Assembly (NCBI GenBank): GCA_963730305.1
Contig: CAVSRB010000004.1
Location: forward strand, 248,001 to 312,000
Length of the DNA stretch: 64,000 nucleotides
Direction: 5' to 3'
Source of the DNA: CAMYMQ01 sp963730305
GTDB taxonomy: Bacteria > Pseudomonadota > Alphaproteobacteria > Bin65
The translations under genes and the position numbers were made by a program. The notes below the pieces were generated by a model, which had not been told where the DNA came from, searched no databases, and was given only the letters and a program-made list of their open reading frames with translations. Shown piece by piece: positions 16,824 through 26,266 of this stretch (the first letter of the stretch is position 1; each line of letters begins with the position of its first letter).

Positions 16824-18418
16824 CTAATAGGCCGCCACCACCCCGTCGCCGCGCGGGTCGACCGCCCCTTCCAGCACCCCGTCCGGGCGCAGCACGATCG
16901 CGCCGGCATGGCCCATCAGCGCGTCGAACGGACCGATCACCCGGACCTTGTGGCCGGCGTCGCGCAGGGCGGCGATCACCGCCGGGTCGAAGCGGCTCTC
17001 CAGGCGCAGCTCGGTCTCGACGTCGCCCCAGGTCCGGCCGAGCAGCCAGCGCGGCGCGGTGACCGCCGCCTGCAGCTCCTGGCCGAACATCGCGTAGCGG
17101 CTGAACACCGCGCCCTGGGTCTGGGGCTGGCCCTCGCCGCCCATGGTGCCGTAGACCATGACCCGGCCGTCGGCGAGCAGCGCCAGCGCCGGGTTGTTGG
17201 TGTGGAAGGGCAGCCGGCGAGGCCTGAGCTCCTGCGGCGCGCCCGGGTCGAGCGCGAAGGACGAGCCCCGGTTCTGCCACTGGATGCCGGTGTCGCGCAG
17301 CACGGTGCCGGAGCCGAACTCCCAGTAGATCGAGTGGATGAAGCTGACCGCCCGCCCCGCGCGATCGATCGCGCCGAGCCAGACCGTGTCGCCGGGCGCC
17401 GCGTCGACCGGCCAGGGCAGCGCCTGGCGCCGGTCGATCCGCGCCGCCAGCGCGTCGAGCCGCGCGTCGGATAAAAGCGCCGCCGGCGGCTCGCGCATAT
17501 AGTCGGGGTCGGTGACGTGCTCGGTGCGCAAGAGGATCGCCTGCTTGACCGCCTCGACCATGCCGTGGACGTGGTCGAAGCCCTCCGCCGCGGCCACGCC
17601 GAGCCGGTCGAACAGGCCGAGGATGGCGAGCGAGGCCAGCCCCTGGGTCGGCGGCGGCACGTTGTAGAGCCGGCCGGCGCCGACGGTCAGCGTGATCGGG
17701 TCGCCGACGATCGGCGCGTGCGCCTCCAGGTCGGCCAGGGTAACCGGGCTGCCGGCGCGCGCCAGGTCGGCGGCGATGCGGCGGGCGAGCCGGCCGCGGT
17801 AGAAGCCGTCGAGGCCGAAGGCGGCGAGCCAGCGCAGGGTCTCGGCCAGGGCCGGCTGGCGGATCGGGTCGCCCGGCTCGGGGCATCCGGCCGCCGGGCA
17901 CGAACAGGTCGTGCCAGCCGGGCACGCCGTCCATCTGGTCCGCCTTGGCGGCGACGTCGGCGCAGTGCAGCGCGGTCACCGGCACGCCGTGTTCGGCGTA
18001 GTGGATGGCGTCGTCGAGCAGCCGGCCGAGCGGCAGCCTGCCGCCCCATTGCGCGCTGATCTCGAGCGCCGCCTGCCAGCCGGAGACGGTGCCGGCGACG
18101 GTGTTGGCGGCGAGCGGCCCGCGGGTCGGGATCGCGTCGCAGCCGCGCGCCCGGTACCAGGCCGGGTCGATGCCCGCGGCGGCGCGGCCGATGCCGCTGA
18201 TCGCCACCGGCGGGCGGGCGTCGGGGGTGGAGATCAGCCAGAAGCCGTCGCCGCCGATGCCGTTCATGTGCGGGTACACGACCGAGACGGTCGCCGCCGC
18301 GGCGACCATCGCCTCGATCGCGTTGCCGCCGTCGCGCAGCACCCGCAGGCCCGGCCTGGGCCGCGAGATGATGCGAGGAAACCACCATGCCGCGCCCGGC
18401 CCGGAGCGTGTTGATCAT
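16824..18418 (-). pseudogene. Gamma-glutamyltransferase-family protein, two frameshifts
   Basis: Three frames together encode a GGT-family N-terminal nucleophile hydrolase of about 530 residues. The start is MINTLRAGRGMVVSSHHLAA, then LRDGGNAIEAMVAAAATVSV and the family hallmark GIGGDGFWL. After the second break come LYNVPPPTQGLASLAILGL, GDTVWLGAIDRAGRAVSFI (region of the autoprocessing Thr) and the C-terminal MGGEGQPQTQGAVFSRY. The breaks are single extra bases, one at about 18349 and one in the four-G run 17880-17883. Removing both restores a full-length protein with every conserved block. Such enzymes transfer or hydrolyse gamma-glutamyl or related acyl groups in the periplasm; the substrate is not evident. 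Because all motifs survive, sequencing error is more likely than decay. Confidence 0.75.
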
Positions 18419-18618
18419 GTCGGCGCCGTCCTACCCGTGAGAACCGATCGCCGTTTGCACCATCGGCGCGCGCGGAATGCAAGCGCGCCAATGGGGGTCG
18501 CGGGTCGCGTGCAGGACCACCCACGGCGTCATGCGCCGCGGGCACGGGAGCCCGCCGGGCGGGAGAATTGCGCGGCCCCGCGGCCTGCGCCTATAACCGA
18601 CGGGAAGGAGAGCGCCGC

Positions 18619-19119
18619 ATGAACGACGAGTTGGACGCCAAGACCCGTTTCACCAAGTCCTTCCCGGTCTCGTGGCAGGAGCTGCATCGCGACGCCAAGG
18701 CCCTGGCCTGGCGGCTGACCGAGATGGACGAGATCGAAGGCGTCGTCGCGATCACCCGCGGCGGCCTGGTGCCGGCGGCGATCGTCGCGCGCGAGCTCGA
18801 CATCCGGCTGATCGACACGATCTGCGTCGCCAGCTACGAGCACCAGGCGCAGGGCGAGGTCACCATCCTCAAGGCGCCCGAGGGCGACGGCACCGGCATG
18901 CTGATCGTCGACGACCTGGTCGACACCGGCGCCACGGCCAAGGTGGTCCGCCAGATGCTGCCCAAGGCCCACTTCGCCACGGTCTACGCCAAGCCGTCGG
19001 GCCGGCCGCTGGTCGACACCTTCGTCACGGCGGTCAGCCAGGACACCTGGATCCACTTCCCCTGGGACACCGAGCCCCAATACGTCGCGCCGATCGCCGG
19101 GCTGCGGAACGGCGGCTGA
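18619..19119 (+). CDS. gpt: Xanthine-guanine phosphoribosyltransferase
   Basis: The 166-residue protein is the usual length for bacterial Gpt. It carries the PRPP-binding signature MLIVDDLVDTGATAKVV (about residues 95-111) and the upstream loop GVVAITRGGLVPAAIVAREL. It salvages xanthine and guanine with PRPP to give XMP and GMP in the cytoplasm. The ATG at 18619 follows GGAAGGAGAG, a strong Shine-Dalgarno, and excludes an upstream in-frame start. The EamA transporter gene follows after 4 bases, so the genes are probably co-transcribed. Confidence 0.9.
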   Translation: MNDELDAKTRFTKSFPVSWQELHRDAKALAWRLTEMDEIEGVVAITRGGLVPAAIVARELDIRLIDTICVASYEHQAQGEVTILKAPEGDGTGMLIVDDLVDTGATAKVVRQMLPKAHFATVYAKPSGRPLVDTFVTAVSQDTWIHFPWDTEPQYVAPIAGLRNGG

Positions 19120-19123
19120 TCCG

Positions 19124-20089
19124 ATGAGCGCCCCACGCGGCGACCAGCGCTTCGGCGCCCTGCTCCTGGTGGGCGTCTCGCTCGGCTGGGGCTTCAACTG
19201 GATGATGATGAAGATCACCGTCGCCGAGGTGCCGATCTGGCAGTTCCGCGCGGTGACCGGCGTGCTCGGCGCCATCGCCCTGCTCGCGCTGGCCCGGCTG
19301 ACCGGCCAGAGCCTGCGGGTGCCGCGCCACCAGTGGCCGGCGATCGCCATCGCCGGGCTGTTCAACATCACTTCGTGGTTCATCCTGATCGCCTACGCCG
19401 TCAAGCTGATGGCGTCGGGCCACGCCGCGATCATCTCCTTCACCATGCCGCTGTGGGCGATGCTGATCGGGGTCACGCTGTTCGGCGAGAAGCTGACCCT
19501 GCGCCGGGTCGCCGCGCTCGGCCTCGGGCTGGTCGGCGTCGTCGTCCTGCTGTCGTACGATTTCAGCGCCATCGGTGCGAGCCCGGTGGGCGCGATGATC
19601 GGCATCGTCGCGGCGATCAACTGGGCGATCGGCGTCCAGATCCAGAAGCGGGTCAAGTGGGAGGTCGAGACGCTGGCGCTGGCCGGCTGGCAGATCGCCA
19701 TCGGCATCGCGCCGGTGGTGGTGGTCGCCCTGATCCTCGAACATTTCGTCTATTACAAGGCGAGCTGGCCGGTGCTGGCGGCGGGGGTCTACCTCGTCTT
19801 CATCGCCTTCGTGTTCTGTTACTACGCCTGGTTCACGGTGGTGCGCATCTTCCCGGCCAGCGTCGCCGCGATCGGCACCTTGCTGGTGCCGGTGATCGCC
19901 GCCGCCGCCGGCGCGGCGTTCCTGGGCGAGCCGTTCGGCTGGCGCGAAATCGTGGCGCTGGTCAGCATCGTCGGCGGCGTCGCCCTGGTCCTGCTGGCGC
20001 CCGACAAGCCGCCCGAACCCGCCGCGGAACCGGCCGCCGCGCCGGCCGGGGACACGGCTGGGGACACGGCCGCGGCGTCCGAGCGATGA
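19124..20089 (+). CDS. EamA/DMT-family transporter (first of a tandem pair)
   Basis: The 321-residue inner-membrane protein has about ten transmembrane helices in two homologous EamA halves. Family features include the WGFNWMMMKI start, WQFRAVTGVLGAI, and the second-half GTLLVPVIAAAAGAAFLGEP. The tail after the last helix is Pro/Ala-rich and contains a duplicated GDTAGDTA from a 12-bp tandem repeat. EamA proteins export metabolites such as amino acids or purines; the substrate is unknown. Its stop overlaps the start of the next EamA gene by ATGA, so translation is coupled. The two may work as a heteromeric pair (inference). Confidence 0.85.
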   Translation: MSAPRGDQRFGALLLVGVSLGWGFNWMMMKITVAEVPIWQFRAVTGVLGAIALLALARLTGQSLRVPRHQWPAIAIAGLFNITSWFILIAYAVKLMASGHAAIISFTMPLWAMLIGVTLFGEKLTLRRVAALGLGLVGVVVLLSYDFSAIGASPVGAMIGIVAAINWAIGVQIQKRVKWEVETLALAGWQIAIGIAPVVVVALILEHFVYYKASWPVLAAGVYLVFIAFVFCYYAWFTVVRIFPASVAAIGTLLVPVIAAAAGAAFLGEPFGWREIVALVSIVGGVALVLLAPDKPPEPAAEPAAAPAGDTAGDTAAASER

Positions 20090-20997
20090 CGGCGGCGGCC
20101 GGCGTCGGCAGCACGCGGTCCGCCGCCTGGGTCAGCTTCGCCCTGCTGATCACCTTGTGGCTGGTCTGGGGCGTGTCGTGGCCGGCGATGCGGATCGTGT
20201 TCCTCGAGCTGCATGTCTGGCAGTTCCGCGCCGTGACCAGCCTGATCGGCGGCGTCATCCTGCTGATGTTGGCCGTGTGGTCGCCCGGCGGCTGGCGCAT
20301 CCCGCGGGCCCTGTGGCGGTCGCTGGCGCTGGCCGCCTTCTTCAACATCATCGCCTGGAACGCCTTCATCGGCTACGGGCTCCACCTGATCGGCGCCGGG
20401 CACGGGGCGATCGTCTGCTACACCATGCCGGTGTGGACCGCGATCCTCAGCGCGATCTTCCTCCACGAGGCGATGACCCCGCGCAAGGTGCTCGCCCTCG
20501 CGCTCGGGATCGGCGGCGTCACCCTGCTCGTGCTCGCCAACCTGGGCAAGCTCGGCGGCAGCCCGTTCGGCGTGGCGCTGGTGTTCGGCGCCGCCGTGTC
20601 GTGGGCGATCGGCACGATCATCGTCAAGCGGGTCGCCTGGCCCGCCAACATGAGCGCGCTGGCCGGCTGGCAGATCCTGATGGGCGTGCCCGTCTTCATC
20701 GTGCTGTCCGCCCTGTTCGAGCCCTTCACCCTGTTCCAGATGAGCGGCCAGGCCTTCGCGGCCTCGCTCTACGTGCTCCTGGGCGGGATGGTCGGCGGCT
20801 ATTTCCTGTGGTTCCGCATCGTCGACCGCATGCCGGCCTCGATCGCCGCGATCGGCACCCTGATGGTGCCGGTGATCGGCGTCATCAGCGGCGCCCTGGT
20901 CCTCGGCGAGGCGCTGAGCTGGCGCGAGGGCGCGGCGCTGGTCCTGGTGCTGTCGGCGATCGGCCTGGTCGTCTTCGCCCCGCGCCGCGTCGGCTAA
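20086..20997 (+). CDS. EamA/DMT-family transporter (second of a tandem pair)
   Basis: The 303-residue membrane protein is paralogous to the preceding one. It shares VWQFRAVTSLIGG, LAALFN-like FFNIIAWNAFIGYG, the YTMPVW segment and GTLMVPVIGVISGALVLGE. About ten transmembrane helices are expected. The start codon overlaps the upstream stop (ATGA). The shared sequence and coupling indicate a local gene duplication with both copies kept. The substrate is not evident. A GC-rich hairpin begins 6 bases after its stop. Confidence 0.85.
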   Translation: MTAAAGVGSTRSAAWVSFALLITLWLVWGVSWPAMRIVFLELHVWQFRAVTSLIGGVILLMLAVWSPGGWRIPRALWRSLALAAFFNIIAWNAFIGYGLHLIGAGHGAIVCYTMPVWTAILSAIFLHEAMTPRKVLALALGIGGVTLLVLANLGKLGGSPFGVALVFGAAVSWAIGTIIVKRVAWPANMSALAGWQILMGVPVFIVLSALFEPFTLFQMSGQAFAASLYVLLGGMVGGYFLWFRIVDRMPASIAAIGTLMVPVIGVISGALVLGEALSWREGAALVLVLSAIGLVVFAPRRVG

Positions 20998-21003
20998 AAA
21001 AGA

Positions 21004-21023
21004 GGGCGGCCCGGAAGCCGCCC
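21004..21023. terminator. GC hairpin after the EamA pair
   Basis: A perfect 7-bp stem GGGCGGC/GCCGCCC with a 6-base loop. On the left is an A-run, so on the minus strand the hairpin is followed by CTCTTTTTTA, giving a good intrinsic terminator leftward. Rightward there is no T-run, so termination of the EamA transcript is less sure. Confidence 0.6.
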
Positions 21024-21313
21024 GCTAGTCGATGATGAGGAGTAGTGAAATGCCGCATCCAACAGGATGATCGGTTCACGATGTACCGGAGCCGGGCTCG
21101 GTAGCGCAGCAACGGTTTGGGTCGGGAGGCAACATTGCCGCGCCGGGACCCGAGTTCCCCTGTCTGGCCCAATACACCAAACGAATTCGCTTCGTGACCG
21201 CCGCGCCGGCCGGGACCGACCTCGGCTTTATTCGGTAAATCGATATGGGGCCGATGATTAACCGAAATGGTTAACAAATGGTTAACGCGTAAAGACTTCG
21301 CCGCTTCCAAGTA

Positions 21314-21354
21314 GAAAAAAGAAACGGGCGGCCCGCGAAATTGCCGGCCGCCCG
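21314..21354 (-). terminator. Intrinsic terminator of the peroxidase gene
   Basis: A 9-bp stem CGGGCGGCC/GGCCGCCCG (21325-21333 with 21346-21354) is followed on the minus strand by TTTCTTTTTTC. It lies about 60 bases after the peroxidase stop. Confidence 0.75.
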
Positions 21355-21360
21355 CGTCTC

Positions 21361-21414
21361 GGAGGAGGAAGATCTTGGGGAGGAGGAAGATCCGGGGGAG
21401 GAGGAAAAGCCCGG
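21361..21414. repeat. 18-bp purine-rich tandem repeat, 3 copies
   Basis: Three consecutive 18-bp units begin GGAGGAGGAAGATC or a close variant (the last is GGAGGAGGAAAAGC). The array starts just after the terminator hairpin and ends one base before the peroxidase stop codon. Confidence 0.8.
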
Positions 21415-21415
21415 A

Positions 21416-24107
21416 TCAGCCGAAGCTGAAGTGCTGGTTCATGTCGAGCTCCGGCGGCGCGACATTCTCCAGCGTGATGGTGCCGGCGCAGCCCACGGTG
21501 ATCAGCGTGTCGCAGCCCTTCTGCGTGACGCTGACGTCGCCCTGGCGTGCGCCGGTGCCGCTCAGGTCGAGCACGTCGCCGATATCGAGCGTGGGATCGA
21601 AGTCGGTGATCGTGTCGTTGCCGAAGTGGCCCTTGAACACGAAGGTGTCGTGCCCCTCGCCGCCGGTCATCACGTCGTCACCCTTGCCGCCGACCAGGGT
21701 GTCGTTGCCCTTGCCGCCGTCGAGTTCGTCGTTCCCCTGGCCGCCGTAGAGCTTGTCCGAGCCCGGGCCGCCGCGGAGCACGTCGTTGCCGTGGCCGCCC
21801 AAGAGGGTGTCGTCGCCCTGGCGGCCGAAGAGCACGTCGTCGCCCGCGCCGCCGAGCAGGAGGTCGCCGCCGGTGCCGCCGTCGAGCCGGTCGCAGCCGG
21901 CGCCGCCATACAATTGGTCGTAGCCGGAACCGCCGTAGAGCGCGTCGTTGCCCTGGCCGCCGTAGAGTTCGTCGTGGCCGGCGCCGCCGATCAGCGTGTC
22001 GTCGCCCCTGCCGCCGACCAGGTGATCGTGGCCGGTGCCGCCGTCGAGCCAGTCGTCGCCCGCCCCGCCGCGCAGGTCGTCGCAGCCCGCACCGCCGAAC
22101 AGCTCGTCGCAGCCGGCGCCGCCGATCAGGGTGTCGTTGCCGGCGTCGCCGTGGAGCGTATCGTTGCCCGGGCCGCCGACCAGCCAGTCCTCGCCGGCGC
22201 CGCCGATCAGCGTGTCATCGCCCTTGCCGCCGTAAAGCTCGTCGGCGCCGGGTCCCCCGTCGAGCCAGTCGTTGCCGGGGCCGCCATAGAGCTCGTCGCA
22301 GCCGGCGCCGCCGAACAGCTCGTCGTTGCCGTGGCCGCCGATCAGCGTGTCGTTGCCCGCCTCGCCCTCGAGCGAATCGTTGCCCGGTCCGCCGACCAGC
22401 CAGTCGTCGCCGGTGCCGCCGAGCAGGATGTCGTCGCCCTTGCCGCCGTAGAGCTCGTCATTGCCGGCGTCGCCGTAGAGCTGGTCGGCCGCGGCGTGAC
22501 CGTAGATCACGTCGTCGCCGTTGGCGCCGAAGATCAGGTCGTGGCCGTGGCTGCCGGTCAGCACGTCGTTCGCGTCGGTGCCGCCGATCCGGTGGTAGGC
22601 GGTGAACAGGTCGTTCTGCAGATGCTCGATGCCGGTGTTGTCGCGGACGATGTCGGCCAGGGTGACGGTGTTGAGGTAATTCAGCTCGTCGCCGGTGAAG
22701 CGGTTCTCGTACCAGAAGCTGTCGCCGTCGCGGATGCGGGTGAACTGGTCGGCGATCACCGCCTGGAACAGCGGGCCGACCATCGCGCCCGCCGCGGGGT
22801 CTTCGGCGAGGCCGCCGACCCAGACGTCGATGTTGTCGACCGAACCGAACAGGCTGTGCAGCTTGTCCTGGATCTCGACGTCGCTGGTGATCTGGGACCA
22901 GTCGGTGACGCGATCGAGCCCGAACGCCTCGCGGGCGGAGTTGTAGTCGGCGAGGCCGTGGTCGCGGCCGCGCTGGATGTTGAGCGCGACCAGGTCGAAC
23001 CCGCCCGAGCCCGGCGGGCCGAACAGGAAGTTGCGCACGTCGTCGACCACATGCGTGTCGACCGCCTGGGCGACGTTGACGCCGAGGCCGCGCAGGATCT
23101 CGTCGACGCCGCCCTCGGTGGCGATCTTGTCGGGCCGGAAGAAGGCGTCGCGCAGGGCGAGGTTGCCGTAGCCGCTCTCGTCGCCGGTCTCGGTCAGGCG
23201 CGACAGCTCCGGCGACAGCATCGAGTGGCCGAAGCGATAGGCGGCGGTGGCGAAGATGTTGGCGACCTGCGGATCGACGTCGGCATGGTAGCCGGTGTAG
23301 TCCGGGATCGCGTCGGCGCCGATCAGCCGCGGCAGGAACTCGTGGAAGGTGATCGACTGGATCTCGCCCTCGACCAGCGCCTTGGCCTGCTGATAGAGGG
23401 TCTCCCCGTCCCAGTCCGGGTGCTTCTCGTGGAGCTCGTCGACCAGACGATTGTGCTCGCGCACGAACAGGGTCTGCATCGAGGTCAGGCCGGCATTCTC
23501 GTTGGCGCGGACGTCGCCGGCCAGGAAGCCCCGGCTGGCCCGGCTGCTCGCCGTCGTTGGGCAGGCCGGCATCGTTGTAGGGCAGCAGGTTGCCGTCGCT
23601 GACCTTCATGTAGCCGCCGTCGGCGCGCAACTCGGCCGCGCGCACGGCGTCGGAGCCATAGACCACCGAGGCGTCGAGGAACGGCGTGATGTCGTTCATC
23701 TGCTGGCGCGGGTCGGTGACGCCGGTGTCCGCGTCGTAGCCCGACCGGGTGAAGCCGATCGTCTGGGCGCCCGTGCCGGCCGGATCGAACCAGGGGTCAC
23801 CGGTCGGCACGGTGATCGGCACGTCCTCGGTGACGCCGGCGCCGCGGGTCAGGTCGATGTCGTGGTCGACGAACTGGCCCCAGACCCAGAAGAAATTGCT
23901 GGCGCCGCCCGGATCGGGGATGGCGCTGTCCTGCGCGAACAGGCTGTTGGAGATCTCACGCGCGCTCGGCCGGTCGTAGGTCATGTCCGACTGGCCGTCG
24001 GCGTAGGAAGCCGGGGCGAGACGCAGATACTGCGAGCCCGTCTTGCCGAGATCAGGATCGGTCGGATTGTTCTCCGAGCCGTCGATGTTGCGATAGCTGT
24101 CGACCAT
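21416..24107 (-). pseudogene. Secreted animal-type heme peroxidase with RTX repeats, one frameshift
   Basis: The protein of nearly 900 residues starts MVDSYRNIDGSENN at 24107 and belongs to the animal heme peroxidase superfamily. The distal-His motif WGQFVDHDIDLT, the catalytic-region SMQTLFVREHNR, the proximal-His YRFGHSML and the conserved NIQRGRDHGLADYN are all present. About 30 or more glycine-rich nonapeptides of the RTX type (GGxGxDxL) follow, and a C-terminal segment ending MNQHFSFG, typical of type I secreted calcium-binding proteins; no N-terminal signal peptide is seen. A single extra base at about 23537-23541 breaks the frame between NDGEQ and SRGFLAGDVRANEN. Several RTX units carry Cys (GGAGCDELFGGAGCDDL), which is unusual. 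No type I secretion genes are adjacent. Domains are intact on both sides, so error or recent mutation is likely. Confidence 0.8.
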
Positions 24108-24423
24108 ACACGTCCGGGCACGTCGGCCCGCCCCCAAGCCAGACTGTGTCGATTAAGCTTCCGTAAATGTTTATTAAGAGTCTGTCAAGTAATTGGAAAC
24201 GTTTTATTATAATTAAATTGGAGTAAATATGAATAGTTAAGAAATTAACCTCGAATATTAACTATGATAACGATGGGTCCGCTTGAGTAATCATTGGGCG
24301 TCATTCCCGCGCAGGCGGGAATCCAGCGTCGAAGTCGGCACGGCGGCGGCGGGATGGACCCCCGCCTGCGCGGGGGTGACGATTGGGGGAGTGGGGCGGG
24401 ACCGGCTCGCGAGCCGCGTCGCG
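24108..24423. other. Spacer upstream of the peroxidase: AT-rich tract and REP-like element
   Basis: Positions 24150-24265 are strongly AT-rich and probably include the peroxidase promoter. The rest is the REP-like pair. No gene is seen. Confidence 0.5.
24299..24381. repeat. REP-like palindromic pair
   Basis: It begins CGTCATTCCCGCGCAGGCGG and ends with the inverted form CCGCCTGCGCGGGGGTGACG. The same pair in the same layout occurs at 43834-43905. Such ATTCCCGCG elements are widespread in proteobacterial genomes. Confidence 0.85.
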
Positions 24424-25278
24424 TCAGCCGACCGGCACGTTGTCGATCAGCCGGGTCTTGCCCAGGGTGGCGGCGGCGAGGACGCGGGCGGGGCGGTCGA
24501 GGGTCGCCAGCGGCGACAGGTCGTCGGCTGCACACAAGGAGACATAGTCGACGCTATCGAAGCCGGCCTCGTGGAGCGCCTCGACGCCATCGGCCTCGGC
24601 CGCTCCGATCGCCTTGCCGGCCCTGGCGGCATCGGCCACCGCGACCAGGGTCCGGTTCAGGGCGGGCGCGATCGCGCGTTGCTTCTCGGTCAGATACTCG
24701 TTGCGCGACGACAGGGCCAATCCGTCCGCCTCGCGCACGATCGGCACGCCCTCGATGGCCACGGGGATGTCGAGGTCGCGGACCATGCGCTTGATGGTGA
24801 CGAGCTGCTGGTAGTCCTTCTCGCCGAAGAAGGCGCGGTCGGGCAGGCACTGCAGGAGCAGCTTGGAAACCACCGTGGCGACCCCGTCGAAATGGCCGGG
24901 CCGGTGGACACCATCCAGCGTCTCGGTAATGCCCGCGACGTGAACCGTGGTGGCGAAGCCGTGCGGATACATCTCGTCCACCGTCGGCGCGAAGACCAAC
25001 CCACAGCCATGTTCGGCCAGCAGCTTCACGTCTTCCGCTTCGCGGCGGGGATAGCGGTCGAGGTCTTCGCCGGCGCCGAACTGGGTGGGGTTGACGAAGA
25101 TGCTGGCGACCGTCCGCCGGCACGACGCGGTCGACGCGCCGACCAGGGCCAGGTGACCGCGGTGAAGCGCGCCCATGGTCGGCACCAGGCCGACCGTGTC
25201 GCCGGCCGCGCGCCATTGCGCGACCGCGTCCCGCAGCGCCGCGACGGTGCGGACGATGCCGATCGCCGAGTCACTCAT
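24424..25278 (-). CDS. panC: Pantothenate synthetase
   Basis: The 284-residue enzyme condenses pantoate and beta-alanine with ATP to pantothenate. The nucleotidyltransferase signature is present as PTMGALHRGHLALV, with FVNPTQFGAGEDLDRYPR, FFGEKDYQQL and the SSRNEYL loop. The start MSDSAIGIVR at 25278 agrees with family length; the longer upstream frame is spacer. It lies 64 bases downstream of panB on the same strand, forming the usual panBC unit for coenzyme A synthesis. Confidence 0.93.
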   Translation of the reverse strand: MSDSAIGIVRTVAALRDAVAQWRAAGDTVGLVPTMGALHRGHLALVGASTASCRRTVASIFVNPTQFGAGEDLDRYPRREAEDVKLLAEHGCGLVFAPTVDEMYPHGFATTVHVAGITETLDGVHRPGHFDGVATVVSKLLLQCLPDRAFFGEKDYQQLVTIKRMVRDLDIPVAIEGVPIVREADGLALSSRNEYLTEKQRAIAPALNRTLVAVADAARAGKAIGAAEADGVEALHEAGFDSVDYVSLCAADDLSPLATLDRPARVLAAATLGKTRLIDNVPVG

Positions 25279-25342
25279 TCCGGAATTTCCCATACCGGAA
25301 GTCCGTGTCGGGCGCGTCCCGCCGAGGCCCGCCGCCGAACCG

Positions 25343-26194
25343 TCAGGCCGACTTCTTCTGCAACTCGGCGAGCTTGACGCCGAAGCAGTGCTCGGGGCCG
25401 GGGAAGGTGCGGTTGCGCACCTCCTCGGCATACTGCTTGCCGCACTCGGCGATCAGCTTGCCCATCTCGCCGTAGCGCTTGACGAACTTGGGCGTGAAGT
25501 CGAGGAACAGGCCGATCAGGTCCTCGGTCACCAGCACCTGGCCGTCGCACATCGGCGAGCCGCCGATGCCGATGGTCGGCACCGCGATCTGCTTGGTGAT
25601 CTCGCGGGCGAGCGGCTCCATCACGCCTTCGACGACCACCCCGAAGGCGCCGGCGTCGGCGATCGCCTTGGCGTCGTCGAGGATGCGTCGGGCGCTCTCC
25701 TCCGACCGGCCCTGGGCGCGGAAGCCGCCCATCGAGTTGACCGACTGCGGCGTCAGGCCGACGTGGCCGAGCACCGGAATGCCGCGCTCCTGGAGGAAGT
25801 TGACCGTCTCCGCCATCTCGCACCCGCCCTCGAGCTTGATGCCCTGGCAGCGCGTCTCGGCCATCACCCGGGCGGCCGAGCGGTAGGCGACCTCCTTCAA
25901 TTCCTGGTAGGTGCCGAAGGGCAGGTCGACGATGACGCACGCGTCCTTGGAGCCGCGCATCACGGCGTTGCCGTGGTTGATCATCATGTCGAGGGTGACG
26001 CCGAGCGTGCTGTCGAGGCCATAGAGGACCATGGCCAGCAAATCGCCGACGAGCAGCAGATCGACATGCTCGTCGAGCAGCCGGGCGACCTGGGTGGTGT
26101 AGGCGGTCAGGCAGACGATGGGCTCGCCACCCTTGCGCGCCGCGATCTCGGGCGCAGTGGTGCGAGTTACCCTATTGGCCACGCTCATTGTCAT
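25343..26194 (-). CDS. panB: 3-methyl-2-oxobutanoate hydroxymethyltransferase
   Basis: The 283-residue protein makes ketopantoate from alpha-ketoisovalerate and methylene-tetrahydrofolate. Recognisable blocks are IVCLTAYTTQVARLLDEHVD, a variant metal-binding segment (VGDLLAMVLYGLDSTLGVTL) in place of the common VGDSLGMV, GIKLEGG, and PVLGHVGLTPQSVN. The catalytic Glu lies in VVVEGV. The start at 26194 follows AAGGG; the upstream frame is short and unlikely. It is first in the panB-panC unit. Confidence 0.92.
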   Translation of the reverse strand: MTMSVANRVTRTTAPEIAARKGGEPIVCLTAYTTQVARLLDEHVDLLLVGDLLAMVLYGLDSTLGVTLDMMINHGNAVMRGSKDACVIVDLPFGTYQELKEVAYRSAARVMAETRCQGIKLEGGCEMAETVNFLQERGIPVLGHVGLTPQSVNSMGGFRAQGRSEESARRILDDAKAIADAGAFGVVVEGVMEPLAREITKQIAVPTIGIGGSPMCDGQVLVTEDLIGLFLDFTPKFVKRYGEMGKLIAECGKQYAEEVRNRTFPGPEHCFGVKLAELQKKSA

Positions 26195-26266
26195 CAGTCC
26201 CTTGCGGAGAGAACCGAGGCGGATAGTACTGCGAGTTTTGTTGCATTGCAAAAAATGCGGGCGAAC

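Larger units (their letters stand above)
20998..21415. other. Convergent spacer with two terminators and a purine-rich repeat
   Basis: It lies between the converging EamA and peroxidase genes. It contains two hairpins and an 18-bp tandem repeat, and no gene. Confidence 0.6.

Noticed and set aside
21341..23602. A 753-codon plus-strand frame rich in Val/Ala repeats
   Set aside because: It is the antisense image of the RTX repeats; the periodicity comes from the real minus-strand peroxidase gene.
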